Shown one piece after another: positions 62,225 to 64,000 of a stretch of 64,000 nucleotides of DNA. The DNA comes from Lateolabrax maculatus (lineage: Eukaryota > Chordata > Actinopteri > Acropomatiformes > Lateolabracidae), in NCBI GenBank assembly GCA_031216445.1, contig CM062213.1:2082501-2146500 (forward strand). The letters are read 5' to 3'. The notes under the pieces were generated by a model. That model ran no database searches. It saw nothing but the letters and a program-made list of their open reading frames with translations, and was not told the DNA's origin. How positions within the stretch are numbered: position 1 is the first letter of the stretch; each line of letters starts with the position of its first letter. The translations under genes were made by a program, and so were the position numbers.

Positions 62225-63247
62225 GTGGGAGGTTGGTGGGTTTTTATTTTACTCACTTTTATTGTTTCAGGTTGATTTTCTTACATAAGTCTTTCTGAAC
62301 ATTGCTTTCTTACTGTCCTGCCACCACAGTCCAGATGAGAGGAGAGAGAAGATGATAAAAATGTTGATACACTCATCAGCTGCCTTCAGTTATTACCATT
62401 CTCTCAAAGCAATAAGCTGAATGAGCTCCCTCAGGCTTCATCCCTTACCTAACTGGTGGAGGTTGCATGGGCTGTACGCAGCCTGAGAGGAATACCTGCA
62501 GACACGACTCAGGGCCGATAAAATATGGTTTAATCCATTTATGCTGTTGTTTTGTTCTAGCTAAACACTTTCAATATTCCCCACGGAAATGTTTCCTTAT
62601 CTGGGACTAAGTATTAATGCTTCATAAAATGTTTCATATAAATATTTCATACAAAAGTCTTCTAAATTGTAATCTCCAGCATTTTCAGTTGAGTCAAATT
62701 TTTGTATTATTAGTTTTTACAACTGCTGTGTTGTTTCGCTCTGTTCTGTACTGCTCCAGCTCATTTCCCAGTTCTGATAAGTGTGCTCACCTTCAGAAAT
62801 GCTTCATACAACCTGCAGTTGTTGATGCTGCTGCCACAAAGTGTCCCTGTTTTCAGGAAACAGAATCAGAGACAGGGCGATGACAACAGCTAAAGTGGGG
62901 AAATGAGTTTCAAAATGTCATTAACTATAATGATATCCACTCAGTCACACAGACTTTATCAAACACTTTATCTACAAAACACATTGCTTCTTAGTTTGAA
63001 GATGCAGCACTTTATTCAGCTGTCTGAGCCCTTATTGAATATCACAACATGGAAGAACTAGATATGAGTCATTACTGCTTAATCTGTAATAATTTACAGC
63101 AGGAAATTCAAGCTCTTAGGGCATTATCTCACATGTAAATGATCATTATAACCATCAGCTTTGATTATATACAACTAATTTCTGCACACACAGACCCTCA
63201 ACTCCCACGCAGACACTCTGCCGGCTGCTGCAGGGCTGCGCTGATGT

Positions 63248-63250
63248 GGC

Positions 63251-63293
<43 letters not shown>
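63248..63293. repeat. (CA)23 microsatellite
   Basis: A perfect CA run. Confidence 0.97.
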
Positions 63294-63295
<2 letters not shown>

Positions 63296-63347
63296 CTAGT
63301 GTATCCTGGTCAACAGCAATGCAGCCACTCTCCATCTTTGCAGCATC

Positions 63348-63370
63348 GTGTGTGTGTGTGTGTGTGTGTG
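63348..63370. repeat. (GT)11 microsatellite
   Basis: A GT run 55 bases from the CA run and in the opposite sense; the closest such pair in the window. Confidence 0.97.
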
Positions 63371-63450
63371 AGCATCTGTTCTGTTTCTCCATCTAGATTT
63401 TTGTTTCTCTCTCTGTTTGTTTTGAAACTGTCTCTGTGAATCTACATCAC

Positions 63451-63470
63451 ATTTTTTTTTTTTTTTTTTG
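63451..63470. repeat. Poly-T run
   Basis: About 20 T, followed by GTCTTTTTC. Confidence 0.9.
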
Positions 63471-64000
63471 TCTTTTTCTGAATCACACACACTGCAGTCA
63501 GTATCCCCCAAAGACATAAGTCACCGTGAAAAAGGGACAAAACAATGACAGAGAAATAGATAAACAATAAACTAGGCTGTTTGCTGTCCTGCGGGATGAT
63601 TATGTTCTGGCCACATTACTGAATATAAACACCAAAACTGACAGACAGATTTTCTGATGGATTCAAATTCACCCTCCACTCTGTTTGTCTCTGCACCGGG
63701 GAAGTAAAAAAGTCCTGATAGCAAACAGCAGATGGATTCAAATATAATTATATAATAATATCAGGCGCAGGAAAAGAGAAGACAGATGGACAGATGTCAA
63801 AAGAGGAGGAGAAAAAGAGGGATGCAGGGATGGAGGCGTTCTGGGTGAGATGGACTCTTAAGACTAGATAGATAAAATAAGGCCATATACACGACACAGA
63901 GACAGAATGGAAAGAAATAAAAAATAGTGAAACAAGGTAGGAGACAAGGAGAATTGAGAGGTAGGACATATGTTTCTGAACCTGAAAAATGAGTCAGTAA

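Larger units (their letters stand above)
48329..64000 (-). other. dock3: dock3 intron 1 (partial, over 15.6 kb)
   Basis: No supported exon. The expected first coding exon (beginning MWTP in mammals) was looked for on the minus strand and not found. Contents are an inverted-end element at 50.4-50.95 kb, CA/GT tracts at 51.0, 52.6, 52.85, 56.9 and 63.25-63.37 kb, a repeat remnant at 57.9-58.16 kb and small hairpins at 59.35 kb. The whole stretch could also include 5' untranslated exons that cannot be recognised without transcript data. Confidence 0.75.

Overview
The window is vertebrate nuclear DNA, most likely from a ray-finned fish and probably a percomorph. The reasons are long introns with consensus splice sites, very dense (CA)n/(GT)n and (CT)n/(GA)n tracts, and several dispersed repeats of the kind seen throughout perciform genomes. 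There is no bacterial, plasmid or phage content. Only about 427 bases (under 1 percent) can be assigned to protein-coding exons.

All five firm exons belong to one minus-strand gene, the teleost orthologue of DOCK3 (MOCA), an atypical Rac guanine-nucleotide exchange factor. Read in transcript order they lie at 48328-48245, 42012+1000 i.e. 43012-42972, 27158-27103, 20719-20623 and 1624-1476. They encode, without gap or frame conflict, roughly residues 13-155 of the protein: the SH3 domain (first three exons) and the following helical region that in DOCK proteins packs on the SH3 domain and binds ELMO (last two). I number them exons 2-6 by analogy with mammals. The first coding exon, carrying the initiator methionine, was not found and should lie beyond position 64000. 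The exons after exon 6 lie to the left of position 1.

Region by region: 1-1475 is intron 6, with an unassigned coding-like stretch at the left edge. 1625-20622 is a 19 kb intron 5 rich in CA tracts and holding a strong hairpin, a diverged internal duplication and some fish repeats. 20720-27102 is intron 4, with a 22-bp minisatellite and a long pyrimidine-rich tract. 27159-42971 is intron 3, with the largest microsatellites and a promoter-like fragment with a short ORF at 39.4 kb. 43013-48244 is intron 2 and starts with a fish dispersed repeat. 48329-64000 is part of intron 1 and includes an element with inverted ends at 50.4-50.95 kb.

Most open reading frames longer than 60 codons here are chance frames across microsatellites or pyrimidine-rich sequence, and I do not support them as genes. 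I found no convincing tRNA, rRNA, microRNA, CRISPR array or intact transposon, and no evidence of a new biological system. The more interesting leads are non-coding: splice-site-adjacent CA/CU tracts at exon 6, the 15-bp-stem hairpin at 5.3 kb, opposite-orientation CA/GT tract pairs, and the broken promoter-plus-ORF fragment at 39.4 kb.
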